Source: JADJPO01 sp963750395
Lineage (GTDB): Bacteria; Actinomycetota; Actinomycetes; Actinomycetales; Kineosporiaceae
Reading direction: 5' to 3'
NCBI GenBank assembly: GCA_963750395.1
Contig: CAVVQM010000010.1
Span: forward strand, 186,001 to 250,000
Length of the DNA: 64,000 nt
The notes beneath the pieces are model-generated. The model did no database searches and was not told where the DNA came from. It saw nothing but the letters and a program-made list of their open reading frames with translations. Positions within the stretch are counted from its first letter, which is position 1. Each line of letters begins with the position of its first letter. Shown here one piece after another: positions 26,889 to 35,469 of this stretch. A program made the translations under genes and the position numbers.

Positions 26889-27040
26889 GGGTACTCCCGT
26901 CCCGCCCCGGGCACCGGCCACACCCGTGCCTCCACGGTGCCGCTCAGGGCGGTGGTTCGGATTCGTGCCGTCGGGCTCGACGACACGGAAGCCTTCGGTA
27001 CGCCCGTGACGATCGCGCGGAGATGAGGCGCGGCACGCCG

Positions 27041-27832
27041 TCAGGCGCCGACGGGGTCCCTGTCGGCGGCCAGTGGATCGGCAACCGTGTCGCCCTGCTG
27101 ATCGAGCGGCCCCTGCGCCAGCCGCGTCATCCGGATCGGAGACGGCGGCGCCAGGAGGCCTCGCGAGACAAGAGCGGCGAGGACATCGTCGGGTCGAACG
27201 ACGGGTGTGGTGTGTCGGACGACCAATCGAAGTATCGCACAGTCCCCCGGGGCACCTTGAGCAGCTGAGACCTGCTCGTTGGATGTGTCGTCGATGGCGT
27301 CGACCGCCAGTTCGATGATGGCGGCCCGGACGTCGACGGTGCGCTGTCCCGACTTGGTGCGTTTGCTGATCTCGGCGGACTCCAACTCGAGCATGGCCCG
27401 GACGGCGTCGCCTGCCTCACCCTGGCTCACTCCGGGCAGCTCGATCCGCCACACCGACGCCTGCAGCTTCTCGGCGAAGTCGGTGGTCGAGGCCTCGACA
27501 GCCTCGACCACGTCCAGGCCGGGGGGCAGCGCGGCGTCCAGCGCCCGGGCGAACGCGGCCGGTTCCACCGGACGGGCCAGTCCGATCTCGAGATACTCCG
27601 CCTCGCTGCAGGCCCCGGTGGGAGCCGCTCCCGCGTAACTGATCTTGGGATGCGGATTGAAGCCCGCCGAATAGCCCATGGGCGCGTCGATGCGGCGCAG
27701 GGCCCGTTCCAGCGCCCGCTGGAAGTCCCGGTGGCTGCTGAACCGCAGACGTCCGCGTTTGGCGTAGCGCAGCCGGAGCCGCTGCACCACCGGCGGAGGG
27801 GGCGGCCCGGTCGGGGTTCGCTGCGCGGACAT
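27041..27832 (-). CDS. TIGR03936/DUF2344 protein
   Basis: A 263-residue protein with the DUF2344 fold: RLRYAKRGRLRFSSHRDFQR, RALRRIDAPMGYSAGFNPHP, KISYAGAAPTGACSEAEYLE. In many bacteria this domain is fused to, or encoded next to, the B12-binding radical SAM protein seen here at 31308-33221. In this genome the pair is separated by three genes. The role is unknown, though an RNA-related one has been proposed from its neighbourhood with rne. The ATG at 27832 is well defined. Confidence 0.88.
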   Translation of the reverse strand: MSAQRTPTGPPPPPVVQRLRLRYAKRGRLRFSSHRDFQRALERALRRIDAPMGYSAGFNPHPKISYAGAAPTGACSEAEYLEIGLARPVEPAAFARALDAALPPGLDVVEAVEASTTDFAEKLQASVWRIELPGVSQGEAGDAVRAMLELESAEISKRTKSGQRTVDVRAAIIELAVDAIDDTSNEQVSAAQGAPGDCAILRLVVRHTTPVVRPDDVLAALVSRGLLAPPSPIRMTRLAQGPLDQQGDTVADPLAADRDPVGA

Positions 27833-27841
27833 GAGGCCAAC

Positions 27842-28546
27842 CTACGCAGGGCGGGCCAGCACGATGTAGTTGTCCCGATAACGATGGCGCACCGCGTCGA
27901 ACGGGCCACCACAGGTGATCACCACCAGACGGTGCGGCACATCCTGGCGGAAGAACTGGTCGTCGGTCGCCAGACTCTGCTGGTTGACCTGGCGGGTCGA
28001 GGTCACGATGTATCGCTGCCGGTGGGTGTCACCCTGCAGTTCGATCACCGAGCCGGGGGTGACCCCCTTGAGCCGGTACAACGCACCCAGTCCGTACTCC
28101 CGCGAGTCGACATGGCCGGCGATGACCAGGCTGCCCACCGAGTCGCCAGCACGCGCACCCCCCACCCAGCGGCCGACCTGCGCCGGGTCCTCGGGAATGA
28201 TCAGTCCCCCGTCGTCGCCGACGTCCACGGCGAGAACGGCCGTGGGGGTACCGTCCGGCAGCACCATGCGGGTGGGCTCGAAGCTGGCCGTCTCCCCCGG
28301 GGCGGGGACGTCGCGCAGGGCCGTCGGCACCGGCGAGGAACCGGGTCCGCTCGCCGTCGGCGGCGGCGCCGGGACGCTCGGGTCCGGCCACACCGTACTG
28401 GTGACCACGTCCGCCACCGGCGAGGACGTGATGGCCGAGGAGTCAGGAGTCGAGGAGCCAGGAAGGGTCAGGGCGATACCCGCAGCGGCCCCCACCAGTC
28501 CGTACCCAGCCAGCAGGACCAGAGCGGTCTTGCTCCCCGAACTCAC
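27842..28546 (-). CDS. Class F sortase
   Basis: A 234-residue sortase. A membrane anchor (ALVLLAGYGLVGAAAGIALTL) is followed by a Pro/Ser-rich linker and the sortase barrel. The catalytic residues are seen: His in SLVIAGHVDSREYG, Cys in RLVVITCGGPFD, and Arg in HRYRDNYIVLA. Class F sortases attach surface proteins to the cell wall in actinobacteria. The ATG overlaps the DUF4397 gene by four bases, so that protein is the likely partner or substrate. Confidence 0.9.
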   Translation of the reverse strand: MSSGSKTALVLLAGYGLVGAAAGIALTLPGSSTPDSSAITSSPVADVVTSTVWPDPSVPAPPPTASGPGSSPVPTALRDVPAPGETASFEPTRMVLPDGTPTAVLAVDVGDDGGLIIPEDPAQVGRWVGGARAGDSVGSLVIAGHVDSREYGLGALYRLKGVTPGSVIELQGDTHRQRYIVTSTRQVNQQSLATDDQFFRQDVPHRLVVITCGGPFDAVRHRYRDNYIVLARPA

Positions 28547-29409
28547 CGCGCGTGCCGGTGACCGACCTCGAGCACGGCGCGACGGCCCCGCCGGAGCAGC
28601 ATCAGGACCGCGAGGGCCGAGGCGGCGATCATCGCCAGGATCGACGCCGGGTCAGATCGACCGGCACCGAGGATCATGTCGGCCGCCTGGCCTCCGTCCC
28701 CGGTCGCGACCTTCGTGGGGACCTGCGCAGCGACCGAACCCACCGGAAGCACCTGGAGGATCGCGTCCGCCGACGTGCCCGCGTCACCGATCACGAAGAT
28801 CCGGGTCAGCGTGCCCACCTCGAACGTGGTCGTGAACATGTCCAGGATCGGTGGGCCGTCGGTCAGGGTCGGCACGACGTCGATGGTGCATTGCTTGCCC
28901 CCGTCCAGATCCAGGGTGAGCGACTCGCCGCTGGCGACGTTGCGGAACAGTGGCTCGCCGTCGATGCGGATGTCGGCCGCCGGAGCGGTCGCCACGTGCG
29001 AGACGACGACCCGCGTCATCCCGGCACGCACCGGCGAGACGTCGTTGACGAAGACCGTCACCACCGGCTGCCGGGAGGAATCGGCGGTGCGGTGAGCCAC
29101 GACGTCCGAACTACTGCCGGCCTCGACCCCGAACTTGGCGTTGACCACCGTGTCGGTACCCCGGCGGAAGGTCACCACGTGGTCGCCGGGGGTCAGATGC
29201 AGCGGCCCGACGATGGTCTTGGGGGCCGCCGAAGGGGCGACGTTGTTGCCGTCGACGAGGATGTCGACGGTCTCGCCACTCAGCCCGTTCACCACGTAGA
29301 CGTCACCGGTCGTGGCGGCGACGGCGGGGAGTGCGACGAAGACCGACGCGACGACCGCCGCGGCAGCCAGGACGACGCCGACCAAGCGGCTGGGATTGAG
29401 CCGGCCCAT
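28543..29409 (-). CDS. Secreted DUF4397 protein with C-terminal membrane anchor
   Basis: A 288-residue exported protein. The start MGRLNPSRLVGVVLAAAAVV is a signal peptide ending near PAVAA. A DUF4397-like beta-sandwich follows (GDVYVVNGLSGETVDILVDG, HLTPGDHVVTFRRGTD). The end has a hydrophobic anchor (ASILAMIAASALAVLMLL) and basic tail RRGRRAVLEVG. No LPxTG motif is seen, but the layout fits a sortase-linked or membrane-held surface protein. The ATG at 29409 has GGAGGAAGG upstream. It is co-transcribed with the class F sortase. Confidence 0.88.
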   Translation of the reverse strand: MGRLNPSRLVGVVLAAAAVVASVFVALPAVAATTGDVYVVNGLSGETVDILVDGNNVAPSAAPKTIVGPLHLTPGDHVVTFRRGTDTVVNAKFGVEAGSSSDVVAHRTADSSRQPVVTVFVNDVSPVRAGMTRVVVSHVATAPAADIRIDGEPLFRNVASGESLTLDLDGGKQCTIDVVPTLTDGPPILDMFTTTFEVGTLTRIFVIGDAGTSADAILQVLPVGSVAAQVPTKVATGDGGQAADMILGAGRSDPASILAMIAASALAVLMLLRRGRRAVLEVGHRHAR

Positions 29410-29730
29410 GGACCTTCCTCCGAATCGGCGCTGTCGCTCCGGGCCGCCCACCTAACTTCGCGCACCCCGACGACGATTCCGGTCCGCTGGGCCGCGCGAC
29501 GTCAGGCGTGAACACCCGTCACCGTGCGATGACCACTCTAGGGCGCGACGGCCTGGAAGCGGCGGACCTTTGACCATCTGTCCCGTCATGCCCTGATCAA
29601 GACCGTTTCCTGCACAAGCCACAGACGAGTTGTTCACTCTGGGACCGTTATGGTGGAGGATCCGACAGGCCGTCGTGCCGGTGGGAACAGGTGGGGCCAG
29701 TGGCACCACATGGGCAGCAGGAGGTTGACC
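29410..29730. other. Divergent intergenic region
   Basis: 321 bp between the DUF4397-sortase operon and the repeat-bearing membrane protein. It must hold at least two promoters. I see no strong palindrome or RNA gene. Confidence 0.5.
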
Positions 29731-31281
29731 ATGACGGAGCGGGACGCCGCCTCCGTGAGTGGGGCGGACACGGCGGGAGATCCGCCGGCCGGCGAGGCGG
29801 ACGACGCGGCGCCGGCATCCTTGGGTGCCCAGGCATCGGACGACACCGCGCCGATAACGATCCGCCCGGTGCGGGCCCCCATCGCGGGTCTGCGCCAGCG
29901 CATGGAGAGCACCGCCGCCCTTCGCCGGTCGCTGGCCGCCAAGGAGGCGGAGGCGCTCGACCTGCGCGCGTCCATCGAGCGACTGCGGCGGGAGTGGAAC
30001 GACGAACGTGGCGGGTCCTCCGCGGATCGTCCGGTTCCGGCCAGGTCGCCGACCCAGATGGCGATCGACACGCCGAACGAATCCACCTCGCCCGAGCCCG
30101 CACCGTCCGAATCAGCACAGCCCCAATCAGCAGAGTCCGAATCAGCACAGCCCGAATCAGCAGAGTCCGAATCAGCAGAGTCCGAATCAGCAGAGCCCGA
30201 ATCAGCAGAGTCCGAGGCCTTGCTCCACTCGGCGCCCGAACAGACCACGGGGGCGGGCACCCAGCCCACGCCGGACATCCGACCCGCCCTGGACACAGAA
30301 CCCACCCTGATCACCCGAACCACCCCCGGACAGCGCGAGCCTGCGCGACCGCCGGCGCCCCGCTCCGGCGGCCCATCGGCGGGTGCGGCGACCGCCGGAC
30401 CGGGAGGGATCGGCGCTGCGACCTTCGGTTCGTCGCGGTCGCCGGAGGATGCCACCGCGCCTACCGAGACCTCGCCCGGCCGCACCGCGACGCCGGACTC
30501 CACCGTCGTCCCCGATCGCCAGGACGAGTCCCCGCGGCGGCCTCGTCGATGGGTGTGGCTGTCGCTGGCGCTCCTGCTGGTCGTGCTACTGCTCCTGTTG
30601 GTGTCCCGCTGCGGCGAGGCGTCGACCGGGACATCGGCCGGCGGCACGGCCACGGCCGGCGCCTCCGCCACCGGGCAGTCCACGTCCGACGCAGTGCCCG
30701 GGGCGGTCGTGGCGGTGCCGAACGGAACCCCGAGCAGCGGTCCCGGGCTCGACGAGCCGGGCACCCACGCGGAGGCCTCGGTGGGCGCCGACCAGACCTC
30801 CATCCAGGTCTACGAGTCGGCGATCCTGCCGAACGCCGCCACGGACCCGCTCGTGTTCAGCCCGACGCCGGTCTCGGCCGACCTGAGCCCCACCGTGCAG
30901 GACCTGGTGGCCGAACTGGACGGCGGCCCGGTCCAGGGAATCCGCCAGGACGACGGGTCATGGACGGTGCCGGTGCCCGAGGACGGCTACACCCGGGTGG
31001 TTCTGGGCTATCGGCTGGCGGACGCCGTCGTGGTCAATCAGCCGGCCAAGGCCGGACGCGCCGCCGCGGTGATCACGCCGTTGACGGCGCAGCTCTCCAG
31101 CGCTGCCGGCACGCCCGTCCAGGTGCGCACGGCCGATCCGCAGGTCATCAGGGCGGACTGCCCGTTCGCGCCCCCGGCCGAGTGGTTGTGCGCCGGCCAG
31201 TCCGACGGTGCGTGGACGGCGACGCTGCCCGCCTCGTCGAGCAAGCCGGTGGTCTCCCTGCTGCTCAACCTGGCGTCCTGA
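29731..31281 (+). CDS. Repeat-bearing single-span membrane protein of unknown function
   Basis: A 516-residue protein. Residues 1-270 are polar and acidic, with a coiled-coil-like stretch (RRSLAAKEAEALDLRASIERL) and then Ser/Glu/Ala/Pro repeats (ESAES type) near residues 125-165. One membrane segment (WVWLSLALLLVVLLLLLVS) is near 275. The outer half (residues 300-516) has a folded region with PLVFSPTPVSADL, GYTRVVLGYRLADAVVVN and two cysteines (ADCPFA, WLCAGQ) that may form a disulfide. No known domain is recognised. The ATG at 29731 has CAGGAGG upstream. It may signal across the membrane. Confidence 0.75.
   Translation: MTERDAASVSGADTAGDPPAGEADDAAPASLGAQASDDTAPITIRPVRAPIAGLRQRMESTAALRRSLAAKEAEALDLRASIERLRREWNDERGGSSADRPVPARSPTQMAIDTPNESTSPEPAPSESAQPQSAESESAQPESAESESAESESAEPESAESEALLHSAPEQTTGAGTQPTPDIRPALDTEPTLITRTTPGQREPARPPAPRSGGPSAGAATAGPGGIGAATFGSSRSPEDATAPTETSPGRTATPDSTVVPDRQDESPRRPRRWVWLSLALLLVVLLLLLVSRCGEASTGTSAGGTATAGASATGQSTSDAVPGAVVAVPNGTPSSGPGLDEPGTHAEASVGADQTSIQVYESAILPNAATDPLVFSPTPVSADLSPTVQDLVAELDGGPVQGIRQDDGSWTVPVPEDGYTRVVLGYRLADAVVVNQPAKAGRAAAVITPLTAQLSSAAGTPVQVRTADPQVIRADCPFAPPAEWLCAGQSDGAWTATLPASSSKPVVSLLLNLAS
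30106..30210 (+). repeat. 15-base coding repeats (ESAES-type)
   Basis: Tandem copies close to GAATCAGCAGAGTCC, with variants ending in CAGCCC or GAGCCC, encode alternating ESAES, ESAQP and ESAEP units inside the membrane protein gene. Copies differ by one or two bases, so the array looks recent and could vary in length between strains. Confidence 0.85.
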
Positions 31282-31307
31282 CTCGGCGAGCTGTCACCGA
31301 CCCGCCC

Positions 31308-33221
31308 TCAGGTCGGCCGGGCGAGCTGGATCTCGGTACCGAGCTGTGGGCAGACGCCGCAGTCGAAGCACGGTGTCCAGCGGCAGTCCTCGACCTCGAC
31401 GGCCTGGGGCTCGGTCAGGGAGTCCTGCCAGTCCTCCCACAGCCAGTCCTTGTCCAGCCCCGCGTCCAGGTGATCCCAGGGCAGCACCTCGCTCGCGTCG
31501 CGTTCCCGGGTGGTGTACCAGTCGACGTCCACGCCGGCGCCGGTCAACGCCACCTCGGCGGCCGCCATCCAGGCGTCGAAGCTGAAGTGCTCGCTCCAGC
31601 CGTCGAACCGGGCGCCGTCGGCCCAGACCTGGCGGATCACCGCGCCCACTCGGCGATCACCACGTGAGAGCAGGCCCTCGACGATGCCGGGCTTGCCGTC
31701 GTGATAGCGGAAGCCGATCGAGCGTCCGTACCGGCGGTCGCCGCGGATCGCGTCGCGCAGCCTGGCCAGCCGGGCGTCGGTGGTCTCGTGATCGAGTTGG
31801 GCGGCCCACTGGAAGGGCGTGTGCGGCTTGGGCACGAAGCCGCCGATGCTCACGGTGCACCGGATGTCCTTGCGCCCGCTGACCTGGCGCCCGGTCTCGA
31901 TCACCCGCTTGGCCAGCTCGGCGATCTGCAGGACGTCGTCGTCGGTCTCGGTGGGCAGGCCACACATGAAGTAGAGCTTGACCTGCCGCCAGCCGGCCGA
32001 GTAGGCGGCCGTCACCGTGCGCACCAGGTCGTCCTCGGTGACCATCTTGTTGATCACCTTGCGGATCCGTTCGCTGCCCCCCTCGGGTGCGAACGTCAGT
32101 CCCGACCGTCGACCGTTGCGGGCGAGTTCCTCGGCCAACTCGATGTTGAAGGCGTCCACCCGCGTGCTCGGCAGCGAGAGCCCGGTGTTGGTGCCCTCGT
32201 AGGAGTCGGCCAGCTCCTTGGTCATGTCGGCGATCTCGGAGTGGTCGGCGCTGGACAGACTCAGCAGGCCGACCTCCTCGAAACCCGTTGCGGACAGACC
32301 CTTGTCGACCATCGAGCGCACGCCTTCCTTGCTCCGCTCGCGCACCGGTCGGGTGATCATGCCGGCCTGACAGAATCGGCAGCCCCGGGTGCATCCTCGG
32401 AAGATCTCGACGCTCATCCGCTCGTGCACGCTCTCGGCCAGTGGCACCAGGGGCTGCTTCGGGTAGGGCCACTCGTCGAGGTCCATGACGGTGTGCTTGC
32501 CGACCCGCCAGGGCACCCCGGACCGGTTCGGGATCACGCGGCGGATGCGTCCGTCGGGCAGGTAGTCGACGTCGTAGAACTGCGGTACGTACACCGATCC
32601 GGCCTGAGCGAGCCGTTCGAGCAGAGCCGTCCGCCCACCCGGTCCCCCGGCCTGCTTGTGTGCGCGGATGATGTGGGTCACCGCGCCGACCGCCTGCTCG
32701 CCGTCCCCGAGGACCGCGGCGTCGATGAACTCCGCGATCGGCTCCGGGTTGAACGAGGCGTGACCCCCGACGATCACCAGGGGGTGCTCATCACGGCGAT
32801 CGGCCGCGCTCAGGGGGATACCGGCCAGATCGAGCGCCGTGAGCAGGTTCGTGTAGCCGAGTTCGGTCGCCAGGGACACCCCGATCACGTCGAAGGCGGC
32901 CAGGGGCCGGTGCCCGTCGACGGTGAAGTGCGGGACGCCGTGCTCACGCATCAGGCGCTCCATGTCCGGCCAGACCGCGTAGGCACGCTCGGCCAGGGCA
33001 TCGGGACGCTCGTTGATCACCTCGTAGAGGATCATCACGCCCTGGTTGGGCACACCGACCTCGTAGGCGTCGGGGTACATCAACGCCCACCGGACCGTCG
33101 CCTCGCCGGCGACCTCCCAGTCCTTGACGGTGCTGTTCAGCTCTCCACCGACGTACTGGATCGGCTTCGAGACCTGGGCGAGCAGGGGCTCCAGCCGGTC
33201 GAAGACACTGGGGGCAGACAC
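31308..33221 (-). CDS. TIGR03960-type B12-binding radical SAM protein
   Basis: A 637-residue protein. The N-terminal part has VFDRLEPLLAQVSKPIQYVG and a cobalamin-binding-like domain. The radical SAM cluster is EIFRGCTRGCRFCQAGM near residue 225 (CxxxCxxC). The C-terminal part has KLYFMCGLPTETDDDVLQIA and a late Cys-rich end, CRWTPCFDCGVCPQL. The family is widespread in actinobacteria and other phyla and its substrate is unknown. The GTG at 33221 (VSAPSVFDRLEP) gives the usual start. Its usual partner, the DUF2344 protein, is at 27041-27832. Confidence 0.93.
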   Translation of the reverse strand: MSAPSVFDRLEPLLAQVSKPIQYVGGELNSTVKDWEVAGEATVRWALMYPDAYEVGVPNQGVMILYEVINERPDALAERAYAVWPDMERLMREHGVPHFTVDGHRPLAAFDVIGVSLATELGYTNLLTALDLAGIPLSAADRRDEHPLVIVGGHASFNPEPIAEFIDAAVLGDGEQAVGAVTHIIRAHKQAGGPGGRTALLERLAQAGSVYVPQFYDVDYLPDGRIRRVIPNRSGVPWRVGKHTVMDLDEWPYPKQPLVPLAESVHERMSVEIFRGCTRGCRFCQAGMITRPVRERSKEGVRSMVDKGLSATGFEEVGLLSLSSADHSEIADMTKELADSYEGTNTGLSLPSTRVDAFNIELAEELARNGRRSGLTFAPEGGSERIRKVINKMVTEDDLVRTVTAAYSAGWRQVKLYFMCGLPTETDDDVLQIAELAKRVIETGRQVSGRKDIRCTVSIGGFVPKPHTPFQWAAQLDHETTDARLARLRDAIRGDRRYGRSIGFRYHDGKPGIVEGLLSRGDRRVGAVIRQVWADGARFDGWSEHFSFDAWMAAAEVALTGAGVDVDWYTTRERDASEVLPWDHLDAGLDKDWLWEDWQDSLTEPQAVEVEDCRWTPCFDCGVCPQLGTEIQLARPT

Positions 33222-33258
33222 CGGCCCAGAATAGGGTGAGAACCGGATCGGAGCAGCC

Positions 33259-33681
33259 TCAGCCCAGTTCGGGGAACCAGAGGGCGATCTCGCGGCCGGC
33301 GGACTCGACGCCGTCCGAACCGTGAACGAGGTTCTGCTGCACCCGAGTGCCCCAGTCACGCGCGAGGTCGCCACGGATGGTGCCCGGCTCGGCGACGTTC
33401 GGATCCGTGGCACCCATCATGATCCGCCACGCCCCGATCACGCCCTCACCCTCGAGGACGGCGGCCACCACCGGCCCGGAACCCATGAACTCCAGCAACG
33501 GCTCGAAGAAGCCCTTGCCGACGTGTTCGGAGTAATGGCGCTCGAGGAAGGCCCGGTCAGGCGTGAGCAGTCTCAGGCCCGCGATCCGGTAGCCACGCGC
33601 CTCGACCCGGCGCAGGATCTCTCCGACGCAACCCCGGCGGACGCCGTCCGGTTTGATCAGTGCCAGTGTCTGTTCGCTCAC
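33259..33681 (-). CDS. ndk: Nucleoside diphosphate kinase
   Basis: A 140-residue Ndk that balances nucleoside triphosphates. QTLALIKPDGVRRGCVGEIL is the nucleotide site, and the catalytic His is in NLVHGSDGVESAGREIALWF. The start is GTG. It lies 37 bp ahead of the radical SAM gene. The 202 bp upstream hold no gene. Confidence 0.97.
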   Translation of the reverse strand: MSEQTLALIKPDGVRRGCVGEILRRVEARGYRIAGLRLLTPDRAFLERHYSEHVGKGFFEPLLEFMGSGPVVAAVLEGEGVIGAWRIMMGATDPNVAEPGTIRGDLARDWGTRVQQNLVHGSDGVESAGREIALWFPELG

Positions 33682-33883
33682 CCGTGCACCCTATCGCCGG
33701 CGATCGCCCTCACCCCGCCGCGCTCCGAGCCGCTTCCCGGGGCTCGCCATGGCGCTACCGCCACGCGCCCGTCTGTGGGTGACAAGGGGTCCGAGGTCCC
33801 GTGCCGAGGACCAAGGACTCACGTCCGGTCCATGGCGAACGCGAAAGGATTGGATTCGCGCCGACTCACGGAGGGAGTGCGCC

Positions 33884-34156
33884 ATGACACAGACTCCTGG
33901 CGAGCAGGCCCGCAGACGCGCCCGCTACCTCACCGGCCTGATGTGGCATGCGGGTGCGTTCCTGATCATCAACGCGTTCTTCTGGGTCCTCGATCTGGGG
34001 GTGGGACAGAGCGGGCTGCAGTGGGCCTACTGGATCACCCTGTTCTGGGGATTCGCGTTGGCCTTCCACACGCTGGCCTACATCATCGATGGCCGCCAGG
34101 TCGAGGAACGCAAGACCGAGCAGTACCTCACCGACCGGCAACGACCCCGCGCCTGA
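33884..34156 (+). CDS. 2TM-domain membrane protein
   Basis: A 90-residue protein with two membrane segments: TGLMWHAGAFLIINAFFWVLD and ITLFWGFALAFHTLAYIID. The layout, with a charged ending VEERKTEQYLTDRQ, matches the 2TM domain family, where function is unknown. The ATG at 33884 has GGAGGGAG upstream. It is followed by the alpha/beta hydrolase after 16 bp. Confidence 0.8.
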   Translation: MTQTPGEQARRRARYLTGLMWHAGAFLIINAFFWVLDLGVGQSGLQWAYWITLFWGFALAFHTLAYIIDGRQVEERKTEQYLTDRQRPRA

Positions 34157-34172
34157 CTCGGCCCGAGCCTCG

Positions 34173-35183
34173 ATGACGCACTCACCGAAGACCCTGACGG
34201 CCCTGGCCGGAGTCGGCCTCGGGGCAGGTGCGACGGCGCTGCGGCACCACCGGGACGCCGTCGCGGCGCAGGCCCGCCTGGAGACGGTCGACCGGCGGGT
34301 GATCACGACCAGGTACGGGGCGGTGGAGTACGCCGAGCGCGGCAGCGGCGATGCCGTGCTGGTCAGTCACGGCATCTTCCACGGCTGCGACGGCGGTCTG
34401 GTCTCGGTCCAGGACATGCTCATCGGCCGACGCGTCATCGTCCCATCGCGGTTCGGCTATCTCGGGTCCAGCCTGCCGGCGGGTGCGACCGTCGCCGACC
34501 AGGCTGACGCCTTCGTCGCCGTGCTGGACCACCTGCACCTGCCGGCCGTGGATGTGGTCGCCATCTCGGCGGGGACGAGCGCGGCCGTGCAGTTGGCGCT
34601 TCGACACCCCGACCGGGTCCGCCATCTGGTCATCAGCTCGGGGAACCTGCCCCGCAGCAGCACAGCCCAGGCTCCTCCGGACTGGGCGAGGATGTTCTAC
34701 ACCGACGTGGCGATGTGGACGCTGAAGACGTTCGCCCGCCCGATGTTCGCCCGGCTCATGGGCGTGCCACAGGGGTTCCCGCGCACCGCCGAGGACACCC
34801 AGGTGATGGTGCGGATGCTGGAGAGCATCTTCCCCATCGGTCCCCGGGCAGCGGGAGCGATGTTCGACGCCTATGTCGCCAACCCCGAGATCACCACCTA
34901 CCCCTTGGAGACGCTGCAGGTCCCCACCCTGCTCGTGCACGCCGTCGATGACCCCCTGGCCTCCTACCAGGCCGCGGCCGACGCCGCCGCACGGATCCCC
35001 GGCGCCGCGCTGGTCAGCCTCGACTCCGGTGGCCATCTGCAACTCGGGCAGACCGAGCGGGTCCGCGCCGAGGTCGCCTCATTCCTGGCCACGCCTACCC
35101 CTCATCTAGTCGCCGCCGGCATCGGCCAGGAGGTCTCGCTCCCGTTCGATGCGACCGCCGACCCTGAGGGCCACCACCCATAG
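34173..35183 (+). CDS. Alpha/beta hydrolase
   Basis: A 336-residue alpha/beta hydrolase. After a weakly hydrophobic N-terminus (TALAGVGLGAGATALRHH) the domain has DAVLVSHGIFHGCDGG, VIVPSRFGYLGSS, the nucleophile elbow VVAISAGTSAAVQLALRHP, the acid in LLVHAVDDPLASY, and His in LVSLDSGGHLQLGQ. The elbow reads SAGTS with Ser in an unusual AISAGTS context. The ATG at 34173 follows the 2TM gene closely. The last 78 bp overlap the DUF4233 gene on the other strand. Confidence 0.85.
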   Translation: MTHSPKTLTALAGVGLGAGATALRHHRDAVAAQARLETVDRRVITTRYGAVEYAERGSGDAVLVSHGIFHGCDGGLVSVQDMLIGRRVIVPSRFGYLGSSLPAGATVADQADAFVAVLDHLHLPAVDVVAISAGTSAAVQLALRHPDRVRHLVISSGNLPRSSTAQAPPDWARMFYTDVAMWTLKTFARPMFARLMGVPQGFPRTAEDTQVMVRMLESIFPIGPRAAGAMFDAYVANPEITTYPLETLQVPTLLVHAVDDPLASYQAAADAAARIPGAALVSLDSGGHLQLGQTERVRAEVASFLATPTPHLVAAGIGQEVSLPFDATADPEGHHP

Positions 35184-35459
35184 GGCCGCGAACGCGGCAC
35201 CGACGAAGTACATCGCCGGGACCCACAGCCCGGTGGCCAGGACGACGACCTGCAGCAGATGGCCCAGCAGATAACCGATCTGTCGGCGCAGGAGCCCGGC
35301 GACCACGAAGCAGGCCAGAGCCAGTCCGCCCATCACCAGCAGCGAGCGACCCATGTCGGCCTCCGGCCCCACCCGGCCGGCCACCAGGGCCCCGAAGAAC
35401 ACCGAAAGCCCCTCCAGGACCAGCATGGTCGCGGCCAGAGTCCGTTTGGGTGAGCGCAT
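35106..35459 (-). CDS. DUF4233 membrane protein
   Basis: A 117-residue protein with four membrane segments: TLAATMLVLEGLSVFFGALV, LLVMGGLALACFVVAGLL, YLLGHLLQVVVLATGLWVPA and MYFVGAAFAALWVVALRVG. It is the DUF4233 protein that sits between folC and ndk in most actinobacteria. The function is unknown. The ATG at 35459 lies 10 bp after folC. Its 3' end overlaps the alpha/beta hydrolase tail on the plus strand. Confidence 0.9.
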   Translation of the reverse strand: MRSPKRTLAATMLVLEGLSVFFGALVAGRVGPEADMGRSLLVMGGLALACFVVAGLLRRQIGYLLGHLLQVVVLATGLWVPAMYFVGAAFAALWVVALRVGGRIERERDLLADAGGD

Positions 35460-35469
35460 CACCGCTGTC

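Noticed and set aside
31701..33239. 512-codon plus-strand frame across the radical SAM gene
   Set aside because: The minus strand carries the CxxxCxxC radical SAM protein; the plus frame is compositionally a shadow.
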